NCBI GenBank assembly: GCA_037447655.1
Contig: JBBHKE010002542.1
Location: 188,001-222,034, forward strand
Direction: 5' to 3'
Source of the DNA: Zygnema cylindricum
Lineage: Eukaryota; Streptophyta; Zygnematophyceae; Zygnematales; Zygnemataceae
DNA: 34,034 nt
Shown here: in pieces, positions 19,964 through 30,878 of the stretch
Layout: the number at the start of each line of letters is the position of its first letter
Position numbering within the stretch: position 1 is the stretch's first letter
The notes under the pieces: model-generated
What the model saw: the letters and a program-made list of their open reading frames with translations, nothing else
Told to the model about the DNA's origin: nothing
Databases searched by the model: none
Translations under genes and position numbers: made by a program

Positions 19964-22175
19964 ATGGAGAAAAACATCCTCGCTTCCCTTAAAACCACAA
20001 TCCAAAACGAACTTCGAAAATCAAAAAATGGTGAAATTGCTCAGTATTACCTAGTGAAAGAAAACAGGGCCACTCCAAATTGTTGGAAAAAATTTGAGCG
20101 TGTCTATGAAGTTAGAACATTAAACAAATACATGGTAAAGGGGGCAGGTTTTGTGGCTTGTAATACATGTTTCATAGTTTATCAATACAAGTCAACAAAC
20201 GGTACTTCAATAATCAATACTCACACGTGTTTAGATTCGGCCGACATGGATAATTCAAGAGGAATTCTTCGTAAGTTTCTTTCAAAAACGGAGGCGAAAA
20301 CGAGTGACCGAAAAAAAATTGCGAAAATGGTGGCGTTGATGTGTTGTGAGGACCTTCGACCATTTTCGATAGTCGACGGTTCAGGTATGATTTATTTTAA
20401 ATTCTATTTAAGATGGCTTGAGTGTAAATGTCACTATAACTTGTTTTGTTTAGAAATTTATAAATTTGAGCTTAGTTTGTCATGATATTGTTTTTTATTT
20501 GTCTTTCCATAAAAAAATAATCATTTCGGTATAAACCTTCTTTATTAATCATTGTTTGTAATTGTATGATATTTTCTTATTGTTTTTTTTGTTTTTTTCC
20601 TTAGGTTTTCAAGCATTTTGTCAAACATTGTTTGATGTTGGTGTTTCGTCCAACAAAAGTGTTGACATCGACCAACTACTCCCGTCCATCAATAGTGTAA
20701 AAAACTACATTATATATTCTGCGAAAGATATTTGTAGTTTGATCATCCCAAAAACTTAGATAAAATATTGATAACAATATTTTTTTCGCATTCACGACCG
20801 ATCTCTGGACCGAGACAATAAAAAGAACCTCATTCATGTCAGTTACCGCTCATTTTATTGACAAAGAATTTAAACTCCATGCACGGACGCTTCAAGGCGA
20901 TCACTTTCCGGACGAAAAACACACTGCGGAAAATGTTTTAACGGCTTTCAAAAATTGTTTGACCAATTTTGAAATGTCCAATTTTGATCGCTGTGTTGTC
21001 GTGACTGATAGTGGCTCTAACATGTGTGCGACTCAAGGTCTACCGAGTATGTTTACTTGGATACCTAGCGCGGACCATAAAATTGCAACAATTGTGACAA
21101 CGATCTTGAATAAGAGCGGAACTTCCAAAAAGGCAAATACGATGTGGAAGTTCCTGATTTTTTTGATCTAATTGACGCGTATAAATCATTGGTCACGTTT
21201 TTCAAACAGAATAATTTACTAAATCTTTTGAAAAACACATTAAAAGAAGAAAACGCAACGCGGTGGAATTCTTTGCTCCGAATGCTTAAGAGTATTTACG
21301 ATGCATTTAATGAGATAGGACCAATCGCTCAAGCAAAAAACAAATTGATACTTTTTGCTTGTATCGATAAGACTCACCTTACCGAACTTATACGATTTTT
21401 GGAAAGGTTCCAAGAAGCGACCCTAAAATTGGAAAAATTCAAAGAACCAACTTTACATTTGGTTTTGTTTGAACTATCGTCTCTCCATAACCATTGTAAG
21501 ATAAGAAAAACATCTTACAATGACGGTGAAAAAGAATGCCCCGCCGATTCCCTAAACTTGCAAAAATTGAAACAACCTTTTTGTGAATTTTGCACTACCG
21601 AAGTAGGGCCTTCATGAGTATCATATTGTCGCGGCTCTTTTAGATCCCCGACAAAAACAAAAGCTTGAAATAATTGGGGTATCGAAAACCGAAATTGAAA
21701 GCGCAAAGGTCAAACTTCGAGAACTCGCAAATGACCTCGGTGATGAAGTTGATTTTGGTAGTCCTCAACGTATCACAAAAAAACAAAAAACATCGCAAAG
21801 TAAAGACGGTTTCCACAATTTTTTTGGTGAGAGCGATGAGGAAAATGAGGTTCTTATTACCACCGACAAAAAAACGCTCGTTAACGACGAAATGAAACGT
21901 TATTTTGATTTAAAATTAACCAACGACGAAAGATTGAACTTTAACATACTTGAATGGTGGAAAAAAAATCAAATGTACGTGCAAAAGATGGAGGATTTCC
22001 TATTCTAGCCGGTGTTGCTAGATCTATTCTAGCTATTCCGGCTTCTAGCTCCATGTCCGAATGCAAATTTTCGGATGCCGGGAACACGATAACAAAGAAG
22101 AGGAGCTCACTAGCCGCTTCAATTGTTAGTGGTTTTTTGTGTGTTAGATCCAACCGAGCTATTTTAAATGCATAG
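19964..22175 (+). pseudogene. hAT transposase with BED finger (frameshifted)
   Basis: This is a cut-and-paste transposase. Exon 1 (19964-20384) has a BED-type finger: ACNTC followed by THTC. It ends FSIVDGSG. A 220-bp intron (GT at 20385, AG at 20604) joins in phase to GFQAFCQTLFDVG, a hAT signature. The catalytic part is spread over frames: FTTDLW (about 20800), VVVTDSGSNM (about 21000), ENATRWNSLL (about 21250), LDPRQKQKLE (about 21640). The C-terminal dimerisation region has FNILEWWKKN and, in another frame, FPILAGVARSILAIPASSSM ending SGFLCVRSNRAIL at 22175. Frame changes near 20757, 21150, 21615 and 21975 disable it. Start chosen at the only upstream ATG before the finger. Confidence 0.9.
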
Positions 22176-22992
22176 TTTTTTATTTTGTTTTGTTTTCTTA
22201 TTATTGTTATTTTTTTAGTATTAGTTATCATGTTTTTTTTTTCCTTTGAAACTTTTGTTGTATTTCACAAATTTTCTAGTATTTTTTTTATTTTTTTTTC
22301 TTTTAAATCGAAATCCTTATTTTTATCAAATTACCAAAGCGTCGTATGTATACCAAATTTAGATTTATAGATTTTTGTGTAGTTTTAAGTTTGAGGTTAA
22401 GAATTTGTACAATAGAGTCGAAAATAGAACGAGGTTGTTATTTGTTTGTTTTTATATTTTATACTACAAATGTTTTTTTGTTTTTTTTGCTCATCACAAT
22501 GTGTTTTTTGTCAATTGATTTTCTATGTGAAAACTATGATATTTTTTTTAAACATACATAATTTAAGTTTACCTTTTTTGCATAATTCATAACATAGTAT
22601 CGTAGTCGAAAGAAAAACTGTCCGAAAATTGTAGCGAAAAAAATAGATTTGCGAGAGAATAAACATTAATATAAGGGTTTAAGCATTAATCTAAGAGTTA
22701 CACGCAAATTTAGGAACAAATCCCTTGAAGGAGGTGAATGTCGAGGAAAAAAAATATTCGCAAAGGGAGATTGCAAAAAGACAAAATAGTAAAAAGAAGA
22801 GGTACACGAGCTATTTTTTTGCAAAGGGAGATGTACCACTACACCACTCATTGTTATTAGTATTAATAAGTCGCTACTACTTATAGCCGAAAATCACAAA
22901 ATATAGCAAACAACATTATTTAAATACGTGGACTATAACCTGCCACGTCTCCTTGCATTAAATAGTATTATGAATCATAATTTTCCATTTTC

Positions 22993-23320
22993 ACTACACC
23001 CCAAATCGTTATTAGCGTTATTAACGCTAATTCCGTCACCACGAATTTTGACCCAAAAACCTTAAAAAGAGTAAATTACTCTAAATTTGTCTTTACATTA
23101 TTCAAGGTACTATTTGAATCAGCGTTAACAACTCTACACCGCGAATCGCAATTAGAGTAATAAAACAAAAAAAAAACAATTAGAGTAATGAACTAATTAA
23201 ATTTACCTAAATTAGAATAATGAAAAGATTAGAATCGTTTACTCTATTTGATGTGATAGAGTCGAAATTTCGAGCGACCGAATTAGCGTAATTTACTCTA
23301 ATTACGATTCGCGGTGTAGT
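22993..23320. mobile_element. MITE copy 1, nested in the hAT element
   Basis: The left end ACTACACCCCAAATCGTTAT is mirrored by the right end, whose reverse complement is ACTACACCGCGAATCGTAAT. An extra internal copy of the end motif (CTACACCGCGAATCGCAATT near 23135) suggests a composite or one MITE in another. No coding. A related GACTATAACCTGCCACGTCTCC block just outside, near 22931, matches the interior of MITE copy 2. Confidence 0.7.
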
Positions 23321-23440
23321 ATAGTTCCATTTTAAATAGTGTGGCTAACGTACAGTATGGGTATCGAACAAGCCCATACCGTATTAACGAAAATGTACAA
23401 AAAATGATTTAATACATGCCGTTATGATGTACCTGCGGTT

Positions 23441-23537
23441 TTCACAAACCGCGTAGTGCAAACGTCATAATGACGTGAAGCTGTACGTTTTGACAGAATG
23501 CGTTTTTACAAACCGCGTAGTGAAAACGTCATAATAC
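23441..23537 (+). repeat. 64-bp spaced direct repeat, ACAAACCGCGTAGTG
   Basis: TTCACAAACCGCGTAGTGCA with AACGTCATAATGAC (23441-23474) recurs as TTTACAAACCGCGTAGTGAA with AACGTCATAATAC (23505-23537), just before the right hAT array. Function unknown. Confidence 0.7.
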
Positions 23538-23781
23538 TTTGTACTCTTTGGTATCGTGGAAGTACGTGACATCATGATTAGCGTTGCAAATCTGACACGG
23601 AAGTACGTGACATCATGATTAGCGTTGCAAATCTGACACGGTACTTTAGTTAGTTATTCATTTCGCAAATCATAGGGAACGCGACAAAGCGTCGCAAATA
23701 TGACACGGTAGTACACTATTTATTTCGCAAATCTTAGGGAACGCGACAAATCGTATTATTGGCTTTCATACGTTGTACATT
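23538..23781 (+). repeat. Right subterminal array of the hAT element
   Basis: It has the same lead-in (TTTGTACTCTTTGGTATCGT), unit (GCAAATCTGACACGG...TTCATTTCGCAAATC...ACGCGACAAA) and tail as the left array, in the same orientation, with fewer units. The lead-in GAAGTACGTGACATCATGAT is itself doubled (23559 and 23602). Confidence 0.85.
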
Positions 23782-23990
23782 GGTTAATTTTGTACTTGTT
23801 CGGTTACGGGCGGGCACGGTTTGTCGCGAGAAATCGAGATTCGGTTAATTTTTATTTTCGTAAACGCCGATCGGTTAACGGTTAACAATTTTGGAGCGTG
23901 ACAAAACTCGGTCGGGCGTCGGTTACTCAGATTTTGAAAAAAAAAAAACGGTCGGTTTCGGTTATGTAAAATTTTGACTTTTGCGACCTC

Positions 23991-24030
23991 CGATTAGCGT
24001 ACACTACGCTAATAGCGATTGGCGGTGTAC
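23991..24030. mobile_element. MITE terminal fragment at the hAT right edge
   Basis: CTACGCTAATAGCGATTGGC plus GGTGTAC is a right-end copy of the MITE terminal repeat, directly beside the hAT right terminus. No matching left part is visible beyond the hAT left end. Confidence 0.5.
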
Positions 24031-24035
24031 TGTAC

Positions 24036-24232
24036 TGTACACCGTGAATCGTTATTAGCCTTATGTACGCTATATCGGCACCCCAAAATTTTGATATTGA
24101 TACCTTAAAATATATTAAATTACACTATTTAAGGGAGTGGACCATAATCTGCCACGTCTCCTGGAACTAAACTACGCTAATTTTTTCTTTACACTAATAA
24201 TTTCTATACGCTAATAACGATTCAAGGTGTAG
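24036..24232. mobile_element. MITE copy 2, 197 bp
   Basis: The left end TGTACACCGTGAATCGTTAT and TAGC are mirrored by the right end, whose reverse complement is ACTACACCTTGAATCGTTAT. The interior is A/T-rich and contains GGACCATAATCTGCCACGTC. It has no coding capacity. Confidence 0.75.
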
Positions 24233-25705
24233 TTAGTAGCCTGTCTTACGTCATCAGAATTACAACCATCCGACATGAAATTCGGTGATTGAGCTATTTC
24301 CGGCGTCGCTAATGCTAACCCCTACTGTAGCCGACGAATGTCAGATTTTCTGATACGAATACTGACACTGAAAGCTGACATTGCTGACGTTCTCATTATC
24401 GTGTGCCCGTGCGTTTCCACATTGTAAACAACTAAACATAATATACGCACGCATTTGCTCATGCATTTCAAAAACAATTTGATCTATTCTATAAACTATA
24501 GTATAAACTATAAAAGTACCCCCCAGTTCAACAACAGAAGTCCTATTCTGTAAAGTACAGTACATTACTGTACTGTACAGTACTGTACCCCCGGTTGAAC
24601 AACAGAAAGCCCAGGTGTAGCAAGTTGGGAACCCCATCATTTCGGCAACCAATGATTTTTTTCGATTCGTACGCTTGACCTTTACAATGGTTCAAACTTA
24701 AAAAGTGCGAATACAATTGGAAAATAGTTGACGTCGTACAATACCCTAGGCTTCTTCTATGGATTTCTGCGAGTACAATACGTAAAAAGTACGAAAACTC
24801 TACATAAAGTCATATACTGTATCGTTTCTGTTGGTTTTCGCACATTTGATGTTTTGAAGTACGCTCTGTGACCTGTACGATGCTGCTCTACTGTACCTTT
24901 GGTTGGAATTTGCCAGATGTCTCTCTCAGCTATTTTGCTTTGACAATTGTGCAGCTCTGGCTCCTGCAAAAATCTACCTTGAAGGATGTGTAAAACACGG
25001 ATGTCCTAATTTGTACGTGGATATGTGATAAACTACAATTGCATAAGAGCTATTCGGTTAAAAAGTGAAATTTTGAGGCTTGCCTGAGGGCTTTTCTGTT
25101 GGCTGGCTGTTGAATTTTTGAGGTAAGCAATTAAATCACTTGGACTGAAGACAGCGTAGTTAAAAAAAAGTGACAAATCTGGTTGAGTTACATTATCTAT
25201 AGACTGAAGTAAATATGCTGTTTAGTAAACTATATGTTCTAAATATGTTAATAATATTTATTGAACTTGAACTGTAATTGCCCGATCGTCTATATGATTA
25301 ATATATCCATTTGTTTTTTCATTCTTTTTAACATCAAAAAGCTAAGCACGGTGTGAGTTTTACTTGTGCAAAAAATTCAGCTGGAGAATAAGACGTGCTA
25401 ACACGTGTAGGAAAGTTATGTTATTTTTGCCATTTTAAATTATTTTTTGCATTAGTTAACTTTTTCTTTTAATCTTTCTTTCGTACGAGAAAGCACAAGC
25501 AATACTTGTAGTCAAGTACTTCGTGATTTTCACTTTAACAACATGTAAAACTGAACCTTTCCTTTTGAATGGGTTTAATTTTTCTTTCATTCAATTTTGT
25601 TTCCATAGCAGGATTATCGTGACAAACAACCTTGCCATTTTCAATATACAAAAATTGTAACATTTATCACATTTGCATTACTTTTTGTTCCTCTTCTGTT
25701 TACAG
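24233..25705. other. About 1.5 kb without a recognised gene; short repeats
   Basis: A direct repeat (GTACCCCCCAGTTCAACAAC at 24516 and GTACCCCCGGTTGAACAAC at 24585) brackets a palindromic CAGTAC/GTACTG tract at 24555-24588. The remainder is A/T-rich, with no credible coding frame. It should include the promoter and any 5' exons of the downstream DUF2062 gene, which I could not place. Confidence 0.5.
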
Positions 25706-25772
25706 AGCAGTTCCGGAAATCAACGACATTGCCACCAGAAGGTTTATTATTGAGGGGAAAATTGAGAGGCCC

Positions 25773-28700
25773 ATGGGGTTGAAAGGTCCATCTGTTTTTG
25801 CTGGATGGAGACGCTGGGGCCTGGTTCGGTGGACTCGGTCAAAAATGATCGATCCGACAATGCTCGCAATTCGGAAGTAAGGTTCAAATCCGAGAAAAAA
25901 TGACATAAAAAAAGATTTTGTTTGAAAATCCTGTTTCTGCTATTTCAGGCAAAATCGTTTGTATCGATGTGTAGACAAACGGTTAGGAATGGGTCAAGCA
26001 GCTACATATGAAGAAGTGGTGAGGGTATTATCACATTCTTCAGCTGAGAAAACATGGATAATTGCAACAATTTTGCTTATGGAAGGAAGGATACGAAGAT
26101 TTTGCCTCTTGGATGGCTTCTTTACTACTTGTCCGTTTAACGTAGAAAGGAAGATTGATGTGTCAGCTTAACATCTTCCTAGTAGAGGTATTGGAAGCCA
26201 TCACTCTTTCACCTTGCAGCTTCTGTGGTTGCAAAATTGTTTGCTCTAAGGAATGTTGCTCTATTGTTTATACATCCATTTCAATATATGGTGCCTTTGT
26301 TGAGAGCTTTTGTTGCTATCTGAAGCAACTCCAGATTAAACAACTCCTTTTCTTGAAGTTAACATAAAGTATAAGGAGGGTGCTGTACAAAATTAGTGAG
26401 GACTGTGGGGCAGCAGTTTCCAACCCTTTTTTTTTGCAATGACTATGCTATCATGAAAGGTAGTTTGTTGTACAAATAGGATGATTCATGCTCTGCAGTG
26501 AGTGCCCGTTTCTTCATTCTTGCAAAATCTGAGCCCAGAATCACAACTATTATAGCACGAGGCATAAAGTAATTGTACATATACTAAACGAACAACATCC
26601 AATGTTACAAGAGGTACTAGGAAATTTTACATTTACAAGAGGAACAATTTTTAATGTTACAAGTAGAACTAAGATTTACACGGCCAGCCGAGCATATAGG
26701 TGTCTATTCACTCAAAATTGTTGCTGATTGACTGCAGTTTGGGACCCTCCTAAACTATGTTCTAAGGGTGTCATTGGCCATTGAGGATCAGAGGAGCCGA
26801 ACCGAAGGAGCTGGCGTTATCAGTTGCTCTGGGATTCACCACGGGGGTTTTCCCTCTCTGCGGTGGGTCTTGTTTTAGTATTGAGTTCGAAAGGAGAGAA
26901 ATTTTGCATCACAACTGTTGATTACTGCATTAGTCTAAGGCTTCAACCTGGAACGGGAAGTACGTCGTGAATCGTTGTTAGAGTAAGGAAATTCTTAGTG
27001 TGGGGTGTACGTCAGTGTTATTAGTTCTAATTCAGTTCCACATGATGTGGCAGTTTTTGAACCGTGAAAAGAATTAGCGTTAAGAAAAAAACAACAACGA
27101 GTGTTGTTAATGTGATTAGAAGGCATAAGGGAAAAAAAGAAAAAAACGGCACCAAAGTAGTGTTATTGGCGCGAATAACAATTCACGATGTAGTTCCAAA
27201 TGAGAGTAATTGGTGAAATTTGCTGTCCAGATTAACGTGACGAAAGTCAGATATACAAAGTGATATTTTGCATTGTTTATACGCAATGGAAATTATATGT
27301 ACATGATAAGATGTTGGATTGTTTGTATGCAGGATTAACTGCTGCATTATGTGGATGTGTCGCCCTTGCGATGCGATTCTCCTGTAATCCTCCCGTTATG
27401 ATGCTTGCTAACTTTGCAGCCACTCCAGTAGAGCTCAGGTCTGTACAAAATCTTACTTTTGATATGCTTTTTTGAGGAGTAGTTTTATTTCTCTCAAAAT
27501 CATTCTGCAAAACTTTTCAGCAAAACATTTTCAGCAAACCTTTTTAGCAAAAATTTTCAGCAAAACTTTTCAGCAAAATTTTCAGCAAAACGTTTGAGCA
27601 AACCTTTTGAGCAAACCTTTTGAGCAAAACTTTTGAGCAAACCTTTTGAGCAAAACTTTTGAGCAAAACCTTTGAGCAAAACTTTTCATCAGGAAAGGCA
27701 TAATGTTTACAGGTGTCTGACACAGAGGTGTAAGATGGGCACAGCTTAATTGTTCCTTTCATGAGACTGGGAGAGAAAATCACGGGAGCCTCCCCATTGC
27801 CCCTTTCATCTGATGCTTTGTGGCAAGCCATCACGGGCCAAGCCTCGTATCGGATCCTCCTCTCACTTTTCCATGCGGTGAGGCTATTAGGAGCCTAAAA
27901 GTTTGGTACAATGTCTTGGTATCACAATGCTCTCTAACCTGTCATCTTTTTTCTGCTCTGATTCCCTCTCTTTCTCTCCCTTTCCGTCTCCGTCTCCCCC
28001 TCCTTTTTACTAGCCTCATCTCCATACATCTCTCTCCCTCTCCCCCCCTCTCTCTCTCTCTCTCCCTCTCCCTCTCCCTCTCCCTCTCCCTCTCCCTCTC
28101 CNNNNNNNNNNNNNNNNNNNNNNNNNNNNNNNNNNNNNNNNNNNNNNNNNNNNNNNNNNNNNNNNNNNNNNNNNNNNNNNNNNNNNNNNNNNNNNNNNNN
28201 NNNNNNNNNNNNNNNNNNNNNNNNNNNNNNNNNNNNNNNNNNNNNNNNNNNNNNNNNNNNNNNNNNNNNNNNNNNNNNNNNNNNNNNNNNNNNNNNNNNN
28301 NNNNNNNNNNNNNNNNNNNNNNNNNNNNNNNNNNNNNNNNNNNNNNNNNNNNNNNNNNNNNNNNNNNNNNNNNNNNNNNNNNNNNNNNNNNNNNNNNNNN
28401 NNNNNNNNNNNNNNNNNNNNNNNNNNNNNNNNNNNNNNNNNNNNNNNNNNNNNNNNNNNNNNNNNNNNNNNNNNNNNNNNNNNNNNNNNNNNNNNNNNNN
28501 NNNNNNNNNNNNNNNNNNNNNNNNNNNNNNNNNNNNNNNNNNNNNNNNNNNNNNNNNNNNNNNNNNNNNNNNNNNNNNNNNNNNNNNNNNNNNNNNNNNN
28601 NNNNNNNNNNNNNNNNNNNNNNNNNNNNNNNNNNNNNNNNNNNNNNNNNNNNNNNNNNNNNNNNNNNNNNNNNNNNNNNNNNNNNNNNNNNNNNNNNNNN

Positions 28701-29034
28701 NNNNNNNNNNNNNNNNNNNNNNNNNNNNNNNNNNNNNNNNNNNNNNNNNNNNNNNNNNNNNNNNNNNNNNNNNNNNNNNNNNNNNNNNNNNNNNNNNNNN
28801 NNNNNNNNNNNNNNNNNNNNNNNNNNNNNNNNNNNNNNNNNNNNNNNNNNNNNNNNNNNNNNNNNNNNNNNNNNNNNNNNNNNNNNNNNNNNNNNNNNNN
28901 NNNNNNNNNNNNNNNNNNNNNNNNNNNNNNNNNNNNNNNNNNNNNNNNNNNNNNNNNNNNNNNNNNNNNNNNNNNNNNNNNNNNNNNNNNNNNNNNNNNN
29001 NNNNNNNNNNNNNNNNNNNNNNNNNNNNNNNNNN

Positions 29035-29125
<91 letters not shown>

Positions 29126-29751
29126 TCTCTCTGTCTCTCTCTCTCTCTCTTCAAATTCTTACTGATTAAGTTGCACATTTTTTTTTGAGACATAGAAAAG
29201 AAATGTCATCATCATGTAATGCTTTTGAATTTGTGGTTTTTTTTTTTTTTGCAAGAAATGTACTGCTCCCATCGCTATTAGAGATAATGAATTATTTGCG
29301 TTGACACTTTATTATAATTTATTGCAAATTCATGTTTGTCCACATGTCTCGTTATGGCCTGCTTAAGTAAATAGTGTTACGACTTCTGGTCGAAAAAAGA
29401 CACACTGTAATTAGAGGGATTAATAACTCCAATTGGTGATGGGCAGTGTAGAGTGTAAGTTATTTCCCTCAGAATGTTTCTCAGTTATTTGTTAGCTTAC
29501 GTTGGAGTCAACGATGGAGTACATGCTTAGAACCAGTTTCAGTAATTTTTGGGCTCTTGGTTTTCTTTTCCCTCTTTTATTTTGAAAAGACCTTCCATTT
29601 TTATCAAATTCTGCGTCACCGGCTGTCGCAGGTTCTTGGGTGGGCCATTGCTGCACCGTTTTTCGCGTGGATCATATATCGCCTTATGTTACCTTTAATG
29701 CGACAGGTTGGGAAACTTCCCTATGCCAATCCTCCACTATCCGATAAATAG
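25773..29751 (+). CDS. DUF2062 family membrane protein, five exons
   Basis: Exons: 25773-25876 (splice acceptor CAG at 25705, so 5' untranslated sequence or more coding may precede), 26792-26862, 27333-27438, 27745-27877 and 29632-29751. All introns are GT-AG and every phase agrees; the join gives 178 codons including TAG. The ATG at 25773 (CCCATGG) is a good start, but the frame is open upstream. Conserved family text: WTRSKMIDP, then GAEPKELALSVALGFTTGVF, PLCGLTAALCG, NPPVMMLANFAATPVELSLI, VPFMRLGEKITG, PLSSDALWQAITGQAS, and a last helix GWAIAAPFFAWIIYRLMLPL. About three to four hydrophobic segments suggest an integral membrane protein. Molecular function is unknown for the family. An assembly gap lies in intron 4 but does not touch coding sequence. 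Confidence 0.85.
26959..27194. mobile_element. MITE copy 3, in intron 2 of the DUF2062 gene
   Basis: The left end AGTACGTCGTGAATCGTTGT is mirrored by the right end, whose reverse complement is ACTACATCGTGAATTGTTAT. About 236 bp, A/T-rich, non-coding. It lies wholly between the exons ending at 26862 and starting at 27333. Confidence 0.7.
27517..27691 (+). repeat. 13-bp minisatellite AGCAAAACTTTTG in intron 3
   Basis: About 13 units of AGCAAA(A/C)C(T)TTT(T)(G/C) are arranged head to tail. The left units end in C and the right ones in G, so two variant blocks are visible. It sits between exons 3 and 4 of the DUF2062 gene. Confidence 0.9.
27945..29152. repeat. CT-rich microsatellite with 933-base assembly gap (N)
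   Basis: CT and CCCTCT repeats (about 27945-28101) run into N at 28102-29034, then (CT)n continues to about 29152. The real length is unknown. It lies in intron 4 of the DUF2062 gene. Apparent long open frames through it are artefacts of N and dinucleotide repeats. Confidence 0.95.
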
Positions 29752-29803
29752 TATTTCTTAAAATGGGATGTAAATAGTGTGACATTGTCGACTTTAACCA
29801 GAG

Positions 29804-30010
29804 AGCAAGAAAAGGAGAGAGATGGGCGAAGAAAGCGATAGAGAGGGAAAGATAGAGAGAAAAAGAGAGAGGGACAAGGAAAAAGAAAAATATGAGGAGA
29901 GAGAGATACAAGGTGAGAGACAAAAAAAGAGAGATACGAAGAGAGAGATTATAAAAGAGAGGAAAAAAAAGAAAAACGGAGGAAAAAAAAGAGCGAGAGA
30001 GGGAGAGGTC
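29804..30010 (+). repeat. Purine (GA-rich) tract
   Basis: About 200 bases almost wholly of A and G, built of AGAGAGA, GGAAAAA and GATA steps, with few pyrimidines. Its open frame (29822-30022) is low-complexity and not considered a gene. Confidence 0.8.
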
Positions 30011-30878
30011 TTACATCCTTAGGATATAAGTTAGGATATAAGATAGGATGTGAGATTCGTTGACGACTCATTGGTGAATCGGTACTTAAAAACAAGAGTC
30101 TTGTTTTAGAGTAGTATTTGCTTTCACCTTTGGGTTTACGTTTTCCTTCCGCCTTTTTGAAAGGGTAGAATACTGGTAATCATTAATAATGAGATGCACC
30201 AAGGTCACAAGCTGACCGAGCTGGTCGAGCTTTGACTTTGGGGTTCGTTTCTTTTTCCTTTTCTTTTTACCGAGGCAGAATCGAAGGACAACACTGGAAT
30301 AAAAAGCATAGAATTTGATAGAGGCTTATTATTGTGCAAACAGAGAAAAATCCGTTACCCATTATCCGTTATCCGTTCCAAGAGCAATTCTGATTTGTAG
30401 CTTTTTGTCCGAGATTTTTTTTTATCCGGACCATAATTGTCTTGAAACATGCACAAACTGTAAAATGATGTGAAAGTAATGGGGATTTACTAACTTTCAT
30501 GGATATGGACTCTTTAAGCCAACTTCTACAAATTAAGATTCATTTTTACTTCAGGAAAAGCTACGACTAATCCAAATATTTGATGTTATCTTTCCACAGG
30601 AAGTGTTCATATATCAGTGGAGAAGAGCTTTGAGAATTTGGATAAACATGAGATGCATAAGGAAATTTGACAAATAGAGAAATGTTCAAATTACATGGAT
30701 TTTTATCCTTCCTGTATTATAACCGACTCTACTAACTAATTAGATATTTAATTGTGTTGGAGTTGGGGTTGTAGTTTTGGTTTAGTGAGTTGCCGTGCTT
30801 TTCATTTTGAGTTTGGGTGCTTTTATTTTACTTGCCATTTTATGTGTTCACATTGCTTTCTTTGATTTTTATCGCCCT

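Larger units (their letters stand above)
19106..23992 (+). mobile_element. hAT-superfamily DNA transposon, degenerate, about 4.9 kb
   Basis: The left end TAGAGGTCGCTAACGGTCAA is mirrored, with differences, by the right end, whose reverse complement reads CGGAGGTCGCAAAAGTCAA. Both termini are followed inward by CGGTTAACGGT/CCGACCGTTAACC-type motifs, usual for hAT-Ac subterminal regions. Inside are two direct subterminal arrays, a hAT transposase pseudogene and a nested MITE. No clear 8-bp target duplication is left (ACGGACTA versus CGATTAGC at most), so the exact ends are uncertain by a few bases. Confidence 0.75.

Noticed and set aside
25949-26018. Possible exon (QNRLYRCVDKRLGMGQ) with a good acceptor and in-phase join to the first DUF2062 exon
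   Set aside because: Its donor leaves the wrong phase for the exon at 26792, and skipping it gives the family motif without a gap (IRK-GAEPKEL). It could only be an alternative exon.
27820-29193. Two long open frames (about 420-450 codons) on both strands
   Set aside because: They are mostly N and CT/GA dinucleotide repeats; only 27745-27877 and 29632-29751 on the plus strand are coding, in other frames or phases.
29822-30022. Open frame of 66 codons rich in Arg, Glu and Lys
   Set aside because: It is a translation of a GA-rich tract with no motif.
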